From contig CAVUSI010000002.1 in the NCBI GenBank assembly GCA_963744115.1, forward strand, positions 620,001 to 684,000: a stretch of DNA of 64,000 nucleotides. The letters run 5' to 3'. Position numbers and translations under genes: made by a program. Numbering within the stretch: the first letter of the stretch is position 1; every line of letters begins with the position of its first letter. The DNA is from Chersky-267 sp963744115 (GTDB lineage Bacteria > Chloroflexota > Limnocylindria > Limnocylindrales > CSP1-4). Positions 49,238 through 57,426 of the stretch are shown in pieces. Under the pieces are notes generated by a model. The model ran no database searches. It was not told the origin of the DNA and saw only the letters and a program-made list of their open reading frames with translations.

Positions 49238-50133
49238 GCACGGCCGCCCGGGTCGATCCGTCCGAGGTGCGGCGGGCCCTCCGCGAGTCCGGCCTGAGCG
49301 CGCGCCACTCGCTCAGCCAGAACTTCCTGGTCGATGTCGACGTCCTCGAGCGGATCCTCGCGGAGGCCGCCCCGACGCCGGGTCGTGCGGTCCTCGAGAT
49401 CGGGCCTGGGCTCGGCATCCTGACCGGCGCCCTGCTCGCCGCAGACGCCGCGGTCACGGCGGTCGAGCTCGACCGGGGGCTCGCGGCGCGGCTGCGCGAC
49501 CGGTTCTCCGAGCCGATGGCCCGCGGCGAGGCTTCCCCGGGCGCACCGGGCGGCCTGCGCCTGATCGAGGGCGACGCGCTCGATCAGGACCTCACGACGC
49601 TCTGCCCCGAGCCCTACGACGTGGTCGCCAATCTGCCGTACCACATCACCAGCCCCATCCTCCATCGACTCCTCGGCGCCCCGCCCCGCCCCGAGCGCCT
49701 GGTCCTGATGGTCCAGCGCGAGGTCGCGGAGCGGATCGCGGCCCCGCCCGGCAAGATGAGCTACCTGTCGGTCTTCGTGCAGTACCACGCGGCGGTGCGG
49801 ATCGCCCTTCGGGTCCCGCCGACCGCGTTCGAGCCGGCTCCCGAGGTCGAGTCCGCGGTCATCGTCGCCGAGCCGTTCGCCGGGGACGACCGACTCGACC
49901 CGGCGGCCGAGGACGAGCTCTGGCGCCTCGTCCAGGCCGCCTTCCGCGAGCGGCGCAAGATGATCCACAACGTCCTGGCCCGACAGCTGCCGTTGTCGCC
50001 GGCCCAGGTCACCGAGGCCCTCGAGGCCGCCGGGATCGCACCCGACCGGCGGCCGCAGACGCTGGCGGTGGGGGAGTGGTTGCGCCTGCTCGAGGTCGTC
50101 GGTCCGATCGGTCCGGACACCCGCGGCCGATGA
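49234..50133 (+). CDS. rsmA: 16S rRNA dimethyladenosine transferase RsmA/KsgA
   Basis: This 299-residue methyltransferase dimethylates A1518 and A1519 of 16S rRNA. It has SLSQNFLVDVDVLERIL, the SAM motif LEIGPGLGILTGALL (near 50-64), AVELDRGLA, and the catalytic NLPYHITSPIL (near 133). ATG 49234 is chosen; the frame is open back to 49123 within tsaD. Loss of this protein usually confers kasugamycin resistance in other bacteria. Confidence 0.95.
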   Translation: MSTAARVDPSEVRRALRESGLSARHSLSQNFLVDVDVLERILAEAAPTPGRAVLEIGPGLGILTGALLAADAAVTAVELDRGLAARLRDRFSEPMARGEASPGAPGGLRLIEGDALDQDLTTLCPEPYDVVANLPYHITSPILHRLLGAPPRPERLVLMVQREVAERIAAPPGKMSYLSVFVQYHAAVRIALRVPPTAFEPAPEVESAVIVAEPFAGDDRLDPAAEDELWRLVQAAFRERRKMIHNVLARQLPLSPAQVTEALEAAGIAPDRRPQTLAVGEWLRLLEVVGPIGPDTRGR

Positions 50134-51140
50134 GCCAGGTCATCGATCCGATCCGCCGGCTGACCCCCGTCGTCCGGCTGGCCCCGGCCAAGCTCAACCT
50201 CAGCCTGGCGGTGGTCGGCCGGCGGCCCGACGGCTTCCACGACCTCCATTCGGTGATGGTGCCGCTCGCCCTGGCCGACCGGTTGAGCCTCGCCGCCGCG
50301 GGTGGGCCGGATGACACGCTCCATGTCGACGGCTTCGAGACCGGGCCGCCGGCCTCGAACCTCGTCCTGCGGGCCCTCGCCGCGACCCGGGAGGCGGTCG
50401 GCGCCGGGTGGGGCGGCTCGGGCGGTCCACCTCCGGCGCTGGCTGGCCGCCTCGACAAGCGGATCCCCGTCGCGGCGGGCCTGGCCGGCGGGTCGAGCGA
50501 TGCGGCCGCCGCCCTCGACGGCGCCCTCGAAGCCTGGGCGGTGAGCCTGACCGTCCACGAACGGCTGCGGATCGCGGCCCGCCTCGGCTCCGACGTCCCG
50601 TTCTTCCTGGCCGACGGTGCCGCCCTGGTCGAGGGCCGCGGCGAGTCGGTCACCCCGCTCCGGGGCGTGACCGGCGACCCGCCCGGCGTCCTGCTCGTGA
50701 CGCCGCGAGTGGCGCTGCCGACGCCGCGCGTGTTCGCGGCATTCGACGCGGCGGGTGGGATCGCCGGGGGCTCGACCCGGACGAGCTCAGCCCACCTCGC
50801 CGACGAGCTCCGGGCCGGGCTGAGCGCGGCGGCGCTGGTGGATCGGGCCGGGGTCCTCGCCGTGGCGAACGACCTGATCGGGGCGGCGGTGGCGGTCGAG
50901 CCGGAGCTGCTCGGTCTGCGTCGTCGCCTGGCGCGCCTGCTCCGCCGTCCGGTCGGCCAATCCGGCTCAGGTCCGACCCTGTGGGTCCTCTATCCTTCGC
51001 TGGTCGATGCCGAGGCCGCCGCGGAGGCGGTCCGCTCGGCGAGCACGGCCGGCGAGCTCCCGGCGCCCGGTGCCGGCGAGCCGCTCGTCACCGCCACGAC
51101 GATCCTCACCCGTCCGCAGCCAGACAGGAGCGACCGATGA
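50130..51140 (+). CDS. ispE: 4-diphosphocytidyl-2-C-methyl-D-erythritol kinase
   Basis: This is a 336-residue GHMP kinase of the MEP isoprenoid pathway. The N-terminal motif PAKLNLSLAVVGRRPDGFHDLHSVMVPL, the ATP-binding IPVAAGLAGGSSDAAAALDG (near 110-130) and LGSDVPFFLADGAALVEGRGE identify it. The last 15 residues are a short extension. It indicates that isopentenyl precursors come from the MEP route, feeding the polyprenyl synthase at 55406. rsmA-ispE adjacency is common in Actinobacteria and some other phyla. Confidence 0.95.
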   Translation: MSQVIDPIRRLTPVVRLAPAKLNLSLAVVGRRPDGFHDLHSVMVPLALADRLSLAAAGGPDDTLHVDGFETGPPASNLVLRALAATREAVGAGWGGSGGPPPALAGRLDKRIPVAAGLAGGSSDAAAALDGALEAWAVSLTVHERLRIAARLGSDVPFFLADGAALVEGRGESVTPLRGVTGDPPGVLLVTPRVALPTPRVFAAFDAAGGIAGGSTRTSSAHLADELRAGLSAAALVDRAGVLAVANDLIGAAVAVEPELLGLRRRLARLLRRPVGQSGSGPTLWVLYPSLVDAEAAAEAVRSASTAGELPAPGAGEPLVTATTILTRPQPDRSDR

Positions 51141-51517
51141 CCCGCCAGGCGATCACGACCACCGGTGCCCCAGCCGCGCTCGGCCCGTACAGCCAGGGCA
51201 TCGCGATCGACGGGCTCCTGTTCTGCTCGGGTCAGATCGGTCTCGATCCGGCCACCGGCGAGCTCGCGGCCAGCGTCGAGGCACAGGCCGAGCGCGCCCT
51301 GTCCAATCTCGCCAGCGTCCTGGCGGCGGACGGCCTCGGCTGGGCCGACGTGGTCAAGACGACGATCTTCCTGGCCGACATCGGTGACTTCGCCGCGATC
51401 AACACGGTCTACGCGGCCCACGTCGTCGAACCGCCGCCGGCGCGCTCGACCTTCGCCGTCGGGGCACTGCCGCGGGGCGCTCTCATCGAGATCGAGGCGA
51501 TCGCCCGCCGACGCTGA
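51137..51517 (+). CDS. ridA: RidA-family enamine/imine deaminase
   Basis: This is a 126-residue YjgF/YER057c/UK114 protein: GAPAALGPYSQGIAIDGLLFCSGQIGLDPATGE and the conserved arginine in PPPARSTFAVGALPRGALIEIEAIARRR (near 105). RidA proteins hydrolyse reactive enamine/imine intermediates such as 2-aminoacrylate. ATG 51137 overlaps ispE and has ACAGGAGCG upstream. Confidence 0.93.
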   Translation: MTRQAITTTGAPAALGPYSQGIAIDGLLFCSGQIGLDPATGELAASVEAQAERALSNLASVLAADGLGWADVVKTTIFLADIGDFAAINTVYAAHVVEPPPARSTFAVGALPRGALIEIEAIARRR

Positions 51518-51543
51518 ACGGTCGCCCGCGATCCGGCGACCGC

Positions 51544-51600
51544 GTCCGCGGCGGGTCGATCCGTGTCCGCAGCAGGTGCATCCGATCCGCGGCCGATCCG
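51544..51600 (+). repeat. Imperfect 21-bp tandem repeat
   Basis: Two 21-base units beginning GTCCGCRGCRGG (51544-51564, 51565-51585) share about 16 of 21 positions and are followed by a partial third (TCCGCGGCCGATCCGTCG, 51586-51603). It occupies the gap between ridA and the NTF2-like gene. No clear promoter is seen there, though TTGACG occurs at 51606-51611. Confidence 0.45.
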
Positions 51601-51630
51601 TCGCCTTGACGGCCGGCGCACGATACCGTG

Positions 51631-52506
51631 ATGGGTCTTCGCACCGAGCACGGGGCCGTCATCGCCGCCTACTTCGGGGCCATCGTCGACCGCGACTACT
51701 CGGCGGCCTCGCGACTGCTCGATGACGACTTCGTCGAGACCTATCCCCAGTCCGGCGAGCGGATCGCGGGTGGGGACGCCGCCGCCCAGGCGATCGTCCG
51801 GCAGCCCGGCGGCGTGACCGTGGTCGGGGATCCGCACCTGACGTCGTGCGGCGAGGATCGCGTCATCGTCGAGGCGCTCCTCGACTATGACGGACCGCGC
51901 TATTGGATGGTCGGGATCTATCAGATCAGCCGCGGACGGATCCATGCGAGCACCGCCTACTTCGCGGCCCCGTTCCCGGCCCCCGCCTGGCGGGCGCACT
52001 GGGTCGAGACGTTCGACCCGCTCGGGCCGGCCGCCTGGACCGGCGACGGCGACGGCGGGGCCATCGAGCGGAGCGCGATGGAGCGCATCGCTCGCGCGGC
52101 CGCCTCCGACGACGTCGCGATCGTGCGCGGCTCGACGCACCCGGACTACCGGGGCTGGTACGCCCAATCGGGCGAGACGTTCGACCTCGAGAACCTGCTC
52201 GCGATCGACGCGGCCTATCCCGGCGGTCTCCCGAGCATGCAGGTGAGCAGGATCGTCGGCGAGAGCGAACGCTGGATCATCGATCCCGCGAACCTCCCGA
52301 TGCGCGTGTCCGGGGGCGGCGACACGTGGTTCTCGGAGTTCCTGATGCGCTATCCGTCCGGCGAGCACTACTTCGGGGTGGCGGTCCACGTCGTCCGGCG
52401 GGCCCTCATCTGGCGCCAGCGGTTCTACTACTGCGCACCGTTCGAACCGGCGCCGTTCCGGGCCGATCTCGTCGAGCGGATCGATCCGGTCGCGACCCTC
52501 GACTGA
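51631..52506 (+). CDS. Tandem NTF2/SnoaL-like protein
   Basis: This is a 291-residue soluble protein built of two similar halves of the NTF2-like fold. Each half ends in a motif of similar build: YQISRGRIHASTAYFAAPFPAPAWRAHWVETFDP (near 90-125) and LIWRQRFYYCAPFEPAPFRADLVERIDP (near 255-285). No signal peptide is present. NTF2-like domains serve as small-molecule enzymes or binding proteins, so a function cannot be given. ATG 51631 is used; GTG 51628 is the alternative. Confidence 0.75.
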   Translation: MGLRTEHGAVIAAYFGAIVDRDYSAASRLLDDDFVETYPQSGERIAGGDAAAQAIVRQPGGVTVVGDPHLTSCGEDRVIVEALLDYDGPRYWMVGIYQISRGRIHASTAYFAAPFPAPAWRAHWVETFDPLGPAAWTGDGDGGAIERSAMERIARAAASDDVAIVRGSTHPDYRGWYAQSGETFDLENLLAIDAAYPGGLPSMQVSRIVGESERWIIDPANLPMRVSGGGDTWFSEFLMRYPSGEHYFGVAVHVVRRALIWRQRFYYCAPFEPAPFRADLVERIDPVATLD

Positions 52507-52531
52507 GCGTCGCGGACGAGGCGCCGGACGT

Positions 52532-52561
52532 TTGACACCCCGCTCGGGACGCCCCTACGAT
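52532..52561 (+). promoter_or_regulatory. Promoter of glmU
   Basis: A perfect TTGACA (52532-52537) and TACGAT (52556-52561) are separated by 18 bases, with ATG 52574 only twelve bases beyond. Transcription would start near 52568, leaving a leader of about six nt with no Shine-Dalgarno sequence. Confidence 0.75.
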
Positions 52562-52573
52562 GCCTCAGCCCTG

Positions 52574-54004
52574 ATGAGACCCGAACCACCCCAGTCCCTG
52601 ACCGTCGCGATCGTCCTCGCCGCGGGACTCGGGACGCGGATGAAGTCGCTCCTCCCCAAGGTCCTCCACGAGCTGTGCGGCCGACCGATGCTGGGCTACG
52701 TCCTCGACGCCGCGGTCGCCGCGACCGGCCGACGCCCGCTCGTCGTCTACTCGCCCCAGAGCGCGGCGATCGTCGACGCCTTCGGGGACACGGCGGACTT
52801 CGCGCTCCAGGCCGAACCACGCGGGACCGCGGACGCGCTGGCCGCCGCGCTCGCCGTCCTGCCGGGGGACGTCGCCGAGATCCTCGTCGTCTACGGGGAC
52901 GTTCCGCTGCTCCAAGCGGACCTGCTCTCCGCGCTGCTGGACGAGCACCACGAGTCGGGCGCCGCGATCTCCCTGGTCAGCGTCGTCACCCTCGATCCGG
53001 CCGCGCTCGGGCGGGTCGTCCGGGACGACGACGGCGAGGTCAGCGGGATCGTCGAGGCGCGCGACGCCACCGAGGACGAGCTCGAGATCGACGAGATCAA
53101 CGCCGGGATCTACGCGCTGGACGTCGGCTGGCTTCGCGTGCGGATGGCCGACCTCAGGCCGTCCCCGGCGACGGCCGAGCTCTACCTGACGGAGCTCGTC
53201 GCGCTGGCGCGCGCCGACGGTCGAGCCGTCTCGTCGGTCGAGGTCGGTGACGACGGAACGCTCCTCGGGATCAACGATCGGGCCCAGCTCGCGGACGCGA
53301 CGTACCGCCTTCGCGAACGGATCAACGACCGCCACCTGCTCGCCGGCGTGACCATGCACGACCCGTCGACCGCCTACATCGACGCCGACGTGACCATCGC
53401 GGCGGACGTGGTGCTCGAGCCGAATGTCACACTGCGCGGCCGCTCGTCGATCGGCGCCGGCACGGTCGTCGGGTCCGGGGCGCAGATCATCGACAGCGTC
53501 ATCGGCCGCGACTGCCGGGTGTGGGCCAGCGTCCTCGAGTCCTCCGAGGTCGAGGACGAGGTGTCGATCGGGCCGTTCGCCCACCTCCGGCCGGGCTCGT
53601 CGATCGGCCGCGGGGCCAAGCTCGGCAACTACGCCGAGGTCAAGAACAGCCGGCTCGAGGCCGGCGTCCAGCAGCACCACATGAGCTACCTCGGCGACGC
53701 GCACGTCGGCGCCCGGGCGAACATCGGCGCCGGGACGATCACCGCCAACTACGACGGGACCCGCAAGACGCGGACGACGATCGGGACCGGCGCATTCATC
53801 GGGGTCGACACGATGCTCGTCGCACCGGTCGAGGTCGGCGACGGCGCGCGGACCGGGGCCGGGGCCGTGGTGACCCGCGACGTGCCGGCCGGCAAGCTCG
53901 CCGTCGGTGTGCCCGCTCGGATCCGCGAACCGCGGCCCCGGCCGCCCGAGCCGGTCGCCGCCGACGAGCCTGCGCCATCGGACGGACGCCACACCGAACG
54001 ATGA
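52574..54004 (+). CDS. glmU: Bifunctional GlcNAc-1-P uridyltransferase/GlcN-1-P acetyltransferase
   Basis: This 476-residue enzyme completes UDP-GlcNAc synthesis. The N-terminal nucleotidyltransferase has VLAAGLGTRMKSLLPKVLHEL (near 14-34) and YGDVPLL; from about 245 a left-handed beta-helix with hexapeptide repeats follows, containing the acetyltransferase region YAEVKNSRLEAGVQQHHMSYLGDA and ANIGAGTITANYDG. An upstream in-frame start at 52532 would lie on the -35 box, so ATG 52574 is used. The end has a short proline-rich extension. Confidence 0.96.
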   Translation: MRPEPPQSLTVAIVLAAGLGTRMKSLLPKVLHELCGRPMLGYVLDAAVAATGRRPLVVYSPQSAAIVDAFGDTADFALQAEPRGTADALAAALAVLPGDVAEILVVYGDVPLLQADLLSALLDEHHESGAAISLVSVVTLDPAALGRVVRDDDGEVSGIVEARDATEDELEIDEINAGIYALDVGWLRVRMADLRPSPATAELYLTELVALARADGRAVSSVEVGDDGTLLGINDRAQLADATYRLRERINDRHLLAGVTMHDPSTAYIDADVTIAADVVLEPNVTLRGRSSIGAGTVVGSGAQIIDSVIGRDCRVWASVLESSEVEDEVSIGPFAHLRPGSSIGRGAKLGNYAEVKNSRLEAGVQQHHMSYLGDAHVGARANIGAGTITANYDGTRKTRTTIGTGAFIGVDTMLVAPVEVGDGARTGAGAVVTRDVPAGKLAVGVPARIREPRPRPPEPVAADEPAPSDGRHTER

Positions 54005-55332
54005 ACCTGCCGATCGCCGAGCTCCTGTTCATCGTCCTTCTGACGATCCTCGAGGGCTTCTTCGTGGCCTCGGAGATCGCCCTCGTGTCGATCCGGCGGA
54101 GTCGGGTCGAGCAGCTCATCGAGGAGGGCCACCGGGGAGCGCGCCGGGTGCGCCGGCTGCTCGACGACCCTGGCCGGTTCCTGGCGGTGGCCCAGATCGG
54201 CCTGACCTTCCTCGGGTTCTTCGCCTCGGCCTATGCGGCCGTCAGCCTGACCGAACGGCTGACCGGTCTGCTCGAACGGATCCCCGCGCTGGGCGGCTCG
54301 GCCGCCGGGGTCTCGCTGGTCATCGTGACGATCCTCCTGGCCGGGTTCACGATCGTCTTCGGCGAGCTCGTCCCGAAGACGCTGGCGCTGGCGTTCCCCG
54401 AGCGGTTCGCCCTCGCCGTGGCCGGACCGATCGACGTCATCGGCCGGATCCTGTCGCCGCTGGTCGCGTTGCTCACCGCGATCACCCGGGTCCTCACCCG
54501 GCCGTTCGGGGCGGACGTCTCGACCGAGAGCCAGATCACCGCCGAAGAGCTGCGCCTGATCGTCGAGCGCGGCGGCCAGCAGGGGATCCTCGAGGCGGAG
54601 GAGGAGCAGATGATCAACGCGGTCATCGAGCTCGGCGACCGCCGTCTCCACGAGGTGATGGTCCCGCGGATCGACATCGTCGCGCTGCCGGCGACCGCCA
54701 CCTTCGAGCAGGCCATCGACACGTTCGTCGAGGAGGGCCACAGCCGGGTCCCCGTCTACGACGAATCGGTCGACGAGGTGCTCGGGATCCTCTATGCCAA
54801 GGACCTCCTCCAGTACCTCAAGTCGTCCGCGGCACCGCGTCCCGCGATCCGCTCGATCCTTCGCACGCCGGTCTTCGCGCCGGAGTCGATGACGATCGAC
54901 GACCTGCTCCACGACTTCCAGCGCAAGAAGGTCCACATCGCGATCGTCCTCGACGAGTACGGCGGCACGGCGGGCCTCGTATCGATCGAGGACCTCCTCG
55001 AGGAGATCGTCGGCGAGATCCAGGACGAGTACGACGTCGAGGAGGAGATGATCGTCCGGCTGTCGGCCGACGAGATCCGGATCGACGGCCGCGTGGCCGT
55101 CGACGAGCTGGCCGAGCTGTTCGATACGTCGATCGAGCTCGAGGACGAGGACGAGTACGACACGATCGGCGGGCTCGTCTTCCATCGGATCGGGCGGGTG
55201 CCCGTGCCCGGCGACCAGGTCGAGGTCGACGGCCTCCGCCTGACGGTGGAGTCGACGGACGGCCGGCGGGTTGGCAAGGTGCTGGCCGTGCGGGAGCGGC
55301 GGGCCGACGACGACGACGAGGCGGACCGCTAG
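54001..55332 (+). CDS. CNNM/CBS-domain membrane protein (HlyC/CorC family)
   Basis: This is a 443-residue integral membrane protein. The DUF21/CNNM domain has transmembrane segments in about 5-150 (LPIAELLFIVLLTILEGFFVASEIALVSIRR, QIGLTFLGFFASAYAAV, GVSLVIVTILLAGFTIVFGELVPKTLAL). Two CBS domains follow (MVPRIDIVALPATATFEQAIDTF, near 218; VDEVLGILYAKDLL; EYGGTAGLVSIEDLLEEIVGEI), then the CorC_HlyC transporter-associated domain (about 350-430). Family members are implicated in Mg2+ transport, without certainty here. It overlaps glmU and ends toward the convergent gene at 55406. Confidence 0.9.
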   Translation: MNLPIAELLFIVLLTILEGFFVASEIALVSIRRSRVEQLIEEGHRGARRVRRLLDDPGRFLAVAQIGLTFLGFFASAYAAVSLTERLTGLLERIPALGGSAAGVSLVIVTILLAGFTIVFGELVPKTLALAFPERFALAVAGPIDVIGRILSPLVALLTAITRVLTRPFGADVSTESQITAEELRLIVERGGQQGILEAEEEQMINAVIELGDRRLHEVMVPRIDIVALPATATFEQAIDTFVEEGHSRVPVYDESVDEVLGILYAKDLLQYLKSSAAPRPAIRSILRTPVFAPESMTIDDLLHDFQRKKVHIAIVLDEYGGTAGLVSIEDLLEEIVGEIQDEYDVEEEMIVRLSADEIRIDGRVAVDELAELFDTSIELEDEDEYDTIGGLVFHRIGRVPVPGDQVEVDGLRLTVESTDGRRVGKVLAVRERRADDDDEADR

Positions 55333-55405
55333 GGACCGATCGACCGCGTCCGGGGCGCCATCCGGGACCGGCGGTCCGGGCCGGGCCCGAACGTGGCCGG
55401 TCGGA

Positions 55406-56431
55406 TCAGGCGCTGATGACCGAGACGATGATCCGCTCGAGGCCGGCCCTGGCCTCGACGTCGACCGTGCCCGCCGCATCGAGCTCGGCGAGGGCGGCGT
55501 CGCGATGGCGACGCGCCTCGTCCCGGGTGTAGTCGCGGGCGCCGGACCGCTCGAGGATGGCGATCGCCTCGGCGACCTCCGCCCGGGTCGGTGCGTCGGC
55601 GGCCTGGATCGTCACGAGGCGGGCGCGGTCCTCGGGGCCGGCGTGCTCGAGCGCATAGATCACCGGGAGCGTCTTCTTGTGCCGGGCCAGGTCGGTCGGC
55701 TCCTTGCCGGTCGCCTGCTCCTCACCCCAGATCCCGAGTAGATCGTCGTTGAGCTGGAAGGCGAGTCCGAGGGCCCAGCCGAAGGCTCGGTAGCGGGCGA
55801 TGACCGCCTCGTCGTCGGTCGCGAGAAGCGCTCCGGCCTCGATCGAGGCGCTGATCAGCGCCGCGGTCTTCCGGCCGATCATGTCGAAGTACAGCTCGAC
55901 CGACATCGTCTCGTCGTGCTCAGAGGTCCAGATGTCGATGTACTGGCCCTCGCACAGCGCCACGCAGGTCGTGTCGTACAGGCGGGTCAGGCGGAGGACC
56001 TTCTTGTCGCTGAAGCCGAGGTCGGTCAACCGATGGAGGGCGACCCGGCTGAGGCTGAACAGCATGTCGCCCGTGTTGATCGCCTGCGGGATGCCGTGCT
56101 TCGCCCAGAGCGTGGGCCGGTGCCGTCGCTCGACGTCGCCGTCCTCGATGTCGTCGTGGACCAGGCTGAAGTTGTGACCCAGCTCGACGGCCGCGGCCCC
56201 CGGCAGTGCGGGCTCATACTCGCCGGTGATCGAGGCGTAGGCGAGCAGGCCGAGGAGCGGCCGCATCCGCTTCCCGGCGGCCGCCCCGCTGCCGTCCAGT
56301 CCGAGATGGTAGCGGACCATCTCGTACACGCCGTGGGTCGACGGGTCGCGGTCCCGGACCAGGGACAGGATCTCGTTCTCGGTCGCGGCGATCAGCTCGG
56401 CGAGCTCGAAGCCGGGGGTCGTCGTGGTCAT
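55406..56431 (-). CDS. Polyprenyl diphosphate synthase
   Basis: This is a 341-residue trans-prenyltransferase, the only convincing minus-strand gene. The first aspartate-rich motif is HDDIEDGDVERRHRPTLW (DDIED at 93-97); the second is LNDDLLGIWGE (DDLLG instead of DDxxD), as seen in several Actinobacterial-type enzymes. GKRMRPLLG, the IPP-binding region, and the chain-length Ser/Leu before the first motif are present. It makes a polyprenyl chain of unknown length. Start ATG 56431 on the minus strand is favoured over GTG 56452, because a TACACT box lies between them. Confidence 0.9.
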   Translation of the reverse strand: MTTTTPGFELAELIAATENEILSLVRDRDPSTHGVYEMVRYHLGLDGSGAAAGKRMRPLLGLLAYASITGEYEPALPGAAAVELGHNFSLVHDDIEDGDVERRHRPTLWAKHGIPQAINTGDMLFSLSRVALHRLTDLGFSDKKVLRLTRLYDTTCVALCEGQYIDIWTSEHDETMSVELYFDMIGRKTAALISASIEAGALLATDDEAVIARYRAFGWALGLAFQLNDDLLGIWGEEQATGKEPTDLARHKKTLPVIYALEHAGPEDRARLVTIQAADAPTRAEVAEAIAILERSGARDYTRDEARRHRDAALAELDAAGTVDVEARAGLERIIVSVISA

Positions 56432-56440
56432 CCTGGGCCG

Positions 56441-56446
56441 AGTGTA
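56441..56446 (-). promoter_or_regulatory. Likely -10 box of the polyprenyl synthase
   Basis: On the minus strand TACACT lies nine bases before ATG 56431, without a Shine-Dalgarno sequence. It overlaps a potential GTG start at 56452, which argues against that start. The sequence matches the TACACT before cdaA. Confidence 0.45.
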
Positions 56447-56522
56447 AGTCACACCGACCCCGTCGACCCGAGCCGCCGATCGGGTGGACGTCGACGCGTC
56501 GGTCCGGTCCGGGCACCGGTGC

Positions 56523-56528
56523 TACCGT
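56523..56528 (+). promoter_or_regulatory. Likely -10 box of recO
   Basis: TACCGT ends six bases before GTG 56535. The 103-base divergent region (56432-56534) thus seems to hold both promoters; apart from these boxes nothing stands out in it. Confidence 0.4.
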
Positions 56529-56534
56529 GACCGG

Positions 56535-57299
56535 GTGCCCCGACCACGGACGTTCACCACCGATGCCATCGTCCTGAGCCGGTTCGATCTCGGCGAGGCC
56601 GATCGCGTCCTCACCCTCATCACCCCGCACGACGGCAAGCTCAAGGCGATCGCCAAGGGCGTCCGCCGCCCGACCTCGCGCCTCGGTGGGAGCGTCGAAC
56701 CGTTCGCGGAGCTGCGCGTCCAGCTGGCCCACGGTCGGACGTTCGACGTCGTCACCCAGGTCAGTGTCGGTCACGCCTGGCTCCGGCTGCGGGACGCGCT
56801 CGAACCGGCGGCCACCGCCTGGTACCTGGCCGAGCTGGCGGACCGGTCGCTCGAGGAGCGACATCCGGCGGAGCCGCTGTACCTCCTGCTCCGCCGAGCC
56901 TACGAGCTGCTCGACGCCGGGATGGCCCCGGGCCGAGTTGCGCGCTGGTACGAGATGCGGCTGACCGACGAGCTCGGCGTCCGGCCCGAGGTCGATCGGT
57001 GCGTCGAATGCGACCGGATGCTCGAGTCGACCGACACCTTCCGCTGGGTCCCGCCGTTGGGCGGCGTGCTGTGCCAGCGCGAGGCGGGACCGCCGTCGGA
57101 TCGGACCGGCCTGTCGCTCGATGCACTGAAGCTGCTCAAGGCCTACCAGCGGATGGATGCCGAAGGGCTCGCCCTGCTCCGGGTGCCGCCGGCGGTCGAG
57201 CGCGAGGTCGAGAGCGCGATGCGGGACTTCGTGCGGATCGCGCTCGAGCGCGACGCCCGCTCTCTCCCGTTCCTCGACGAGGTCCGCGCCGGGCACTGA
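56535..57299 (+). CDS. recO: DNA repair protein RecO
   Basis: This is a 254-residue RecF-pathway mediator that loads RecA. The N-terminal OB domain starts TDAIVLSRFDLGEADRVLTLITPHDGKLKAIAKGVRRPTSRLGG. A zinc-like Cys region is reduced: CVEC (near 156-159) and one further Cys (VLCQRE) where four cysteines are common. GTG 56535 is used because the frame upstream overlaps the likely promoter. Usually near glyS; here glyS is 4.4 kb away. Confidence 0.92.
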   Translation: MPRPRTFTTDAIVLSRFDLGEADRVLTLITPHDGKLKAIAKGVRRPTSRLGGSVEPFAELRVQLAHGRTFDVVTQVSVGHAWLRLRDALEPAATAWYLAELADRSLEERHPAEPLYLLLRRAYELLDAGMAPGRVARWYEMRLTDELGVRPEVDRCVECDRMLESTDTFRWVPPLGGVLCQREAGPPSDRTGLSLDALKLLKAYQRMDAEGLALLRVPPAVEREVESAMRDFVRIALERDARSLPFLDEVRAGH

Positions 57300-57307
57300 C
57301 ACCCGAC

Positions 57308-57337
57308 CGGACCGCAGCGGACCGCACCGGACCGCAG
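57308..57337 (+). repeat. Three 10-bp direct repeats upstream of parA
   Basis: CGGACCGCAG, CGGACCGCAC and CGGACCGCAG run head to tail with a ten-base period, one helical turn. They end about 22 bases before the TAGAAT box at 57360, in the expected -35 region. They may be an operator or simple slippage. Confidence 0.6.
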
Positions 57338-57359
57338 CGCCGCGGCGACGCCGTCGGAC

Positions 57360-57365
57360 TAGAAT
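57360..57365 (+). promoter_or_regulatory. Likely -10 box of parA
   Basis: TAGAAT overlaps an ATG at 57364 that would otherwise extend ParA by 21 residues. A start here would give a leader of about 55 nt ending in GGAGG (57418-57422) before GTG 57427. Confidence 0.45.
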
Positions 57366-57426
57366 GACCAGCGGCACGCCGGGAACGAGCCAACGTTTGG
57401 AAGCGCGAACGCGATCCGGAGGTGGC

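Noticed and set aside
52532..52573. Upstream TTG start for GlmU
   Set aside because: The codon is part of the TTGACA -35 box, so it lies outside the transcript.
55333..55405. Strong terminator between the convergent CBS protein and polyprenyl synthase genes
   Set aside because: Only a five-pair GGACC-GGC-GGTCC stem (55365-55377) without a T run; kept as a weak possibility.
57364..57426. ATG start for ParA at 57364
   Set aside because: It overlaps the likely -10 box; GTG 57427 has GGAGG and gives the typical ParA N-terminus. Without transcript data this remains a judgement.
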